A stretch of 64,000 nt of DNA from Naumannella cuiyingiana (lineage in GTDB: Bacteria > Actinomycetota > Actinomycetes > Propionibacteriales > Propionibacteriaceae): the NCBI RefSeq assembly GCF_013408305.1, contig NZ_JACBZS010000001.1, positions 1,054,001 through 1,118,000 on the forward strand. Direction: 5' to 3'. The first letter of the stretch is position 1; the number at the start of each line of letters is the position of its first letter. Made by a program: the position numbers and the translations under genes. The notes below the pieces were generated by a model. It did no database searches. It was given only the letters and a program-made list of their open reading frames with translations, and was not told where the DNA came from. Below, one piece after another: positions 63,849 to 64,000 of the stretch.

Positions 63849-64000
63849 TCACTCCCCGCGTGCCTTGGCGATGATCTCGTCGGAGACCGTCTTCGGGGTC
63901 TCGGCGTAGGAGTCGAACTCCATCGAGTACGACGCCTGGCCCGAGGTCTTCGACCGCAGGTCGCCGACATAGCCGAACATCTCCGACAGCGGCACCAGCG
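63849..64000 (-). CDS. fusA: Elongation factor G, C-terminal end (partial)
   Basis: Only the last 49 codons are inside the window; the gene continues beyond 64000. The minus strand reads [33 protein letters not shown] and ends [10 protein letters not shown], the unmistakable domain V/C-terminus of EF-G. About 178 nt separate its stop from the tuf start; that gap likely holds the tuf ribosome-binding site and perhaps an internal promoter. Confidence 0.95.
   Translation of the reverse strand, partial: LVPLSEMFGYVGDLRSKTSGQASYSMEFDSYAETPKTVSDEIIAKARGE

Overview
This is a high-GC actinobacterial chromosome segment. The gene order of the ribosomal block, leaderless-looking promoters, a class E sortase signal (LADTG) and GTG starts fit Actinobacteria. 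The general style suggests a Propionibacteriales or Propionibacteriaceae member, but that last step is inference. I see no rRNA or tRNA gene, no CRISPR array and no transposase.

Left end (1-7.5 kb): an Xre/RES toxin-antitoxin pair; a coupled trio of ROK sugar kinase, PfkB-type phosphosugar kinase and class II aldolase; a succinate-semialdehyde-type dehydrogenase; panB; and a D-2-hydroxyacid dehydrogenase whose stop codon is shared with that of panB.

7.5-25 kb: a dispersed catabolic regulon that reads as ectoine-type compound uptake and breakdown. It holds an EhuABCD-like ABC importer, an EutD/DoeA-like ring hydrolase of the M24 fold, an M20 deacetylase, two class III aminotransferases, one class I aminotransferase, an amidase, a DUF3830 protein, two EutA/maleate-isomerase-like proteins and an FCD-type GntR regulator. 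Three near-identical palindromes (ATTGTNNACAAT) sit in front of the aminotransferase-hydrolase operon, the ehu operon and the divergent amidase/eutA promoters, which defines a candidate local regulon. An unrelated block (WYL regulator, DinB protein, a frameshifted glyoxalase-like gene, LysR, methyltransferase, and repeat-rich intergenic DNA) lies inside it.

25-64 kb: the str-S10-spc ribosomal supercluster on the minus strand, read right to left as fusA (partial), tuf // rpsJ to rpsQ // rplN to rplO // secY, adk, map. It is split at three junctions by non-ribosomal cargo. tuf/rpsJ holds two CopD-CtaG fusion proteins around a copper P-type ATPase and a FecBCD-type metal/metallophore importer, plus treY, a secreted hydrolase-like protein and a small membrane protein. 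rpsQ/rplN holds an AraC regulator, an MFS exporter and a polysaccharide deacetylase lipoprotein. rplO/secY holds a MarR/hydrolase pair, an EEP-family protein, an APC permease, a sortase-anchored phytase-like/GDPD fusion and a DUF2961 (GH172-like) protein. Strong hairpin terminators close three of the ribosomal or neighbouring transcription units.

The most unusual items are the ectoine-type regulon with its shared operator, an L4 protein with an extra C-terminal domain, the word GGCGTACC/GGTACGCC recurring on both strands, a long perfect inverted repeat flanked by tandem repeats, and a tandem duplication of the tuf 3' end.
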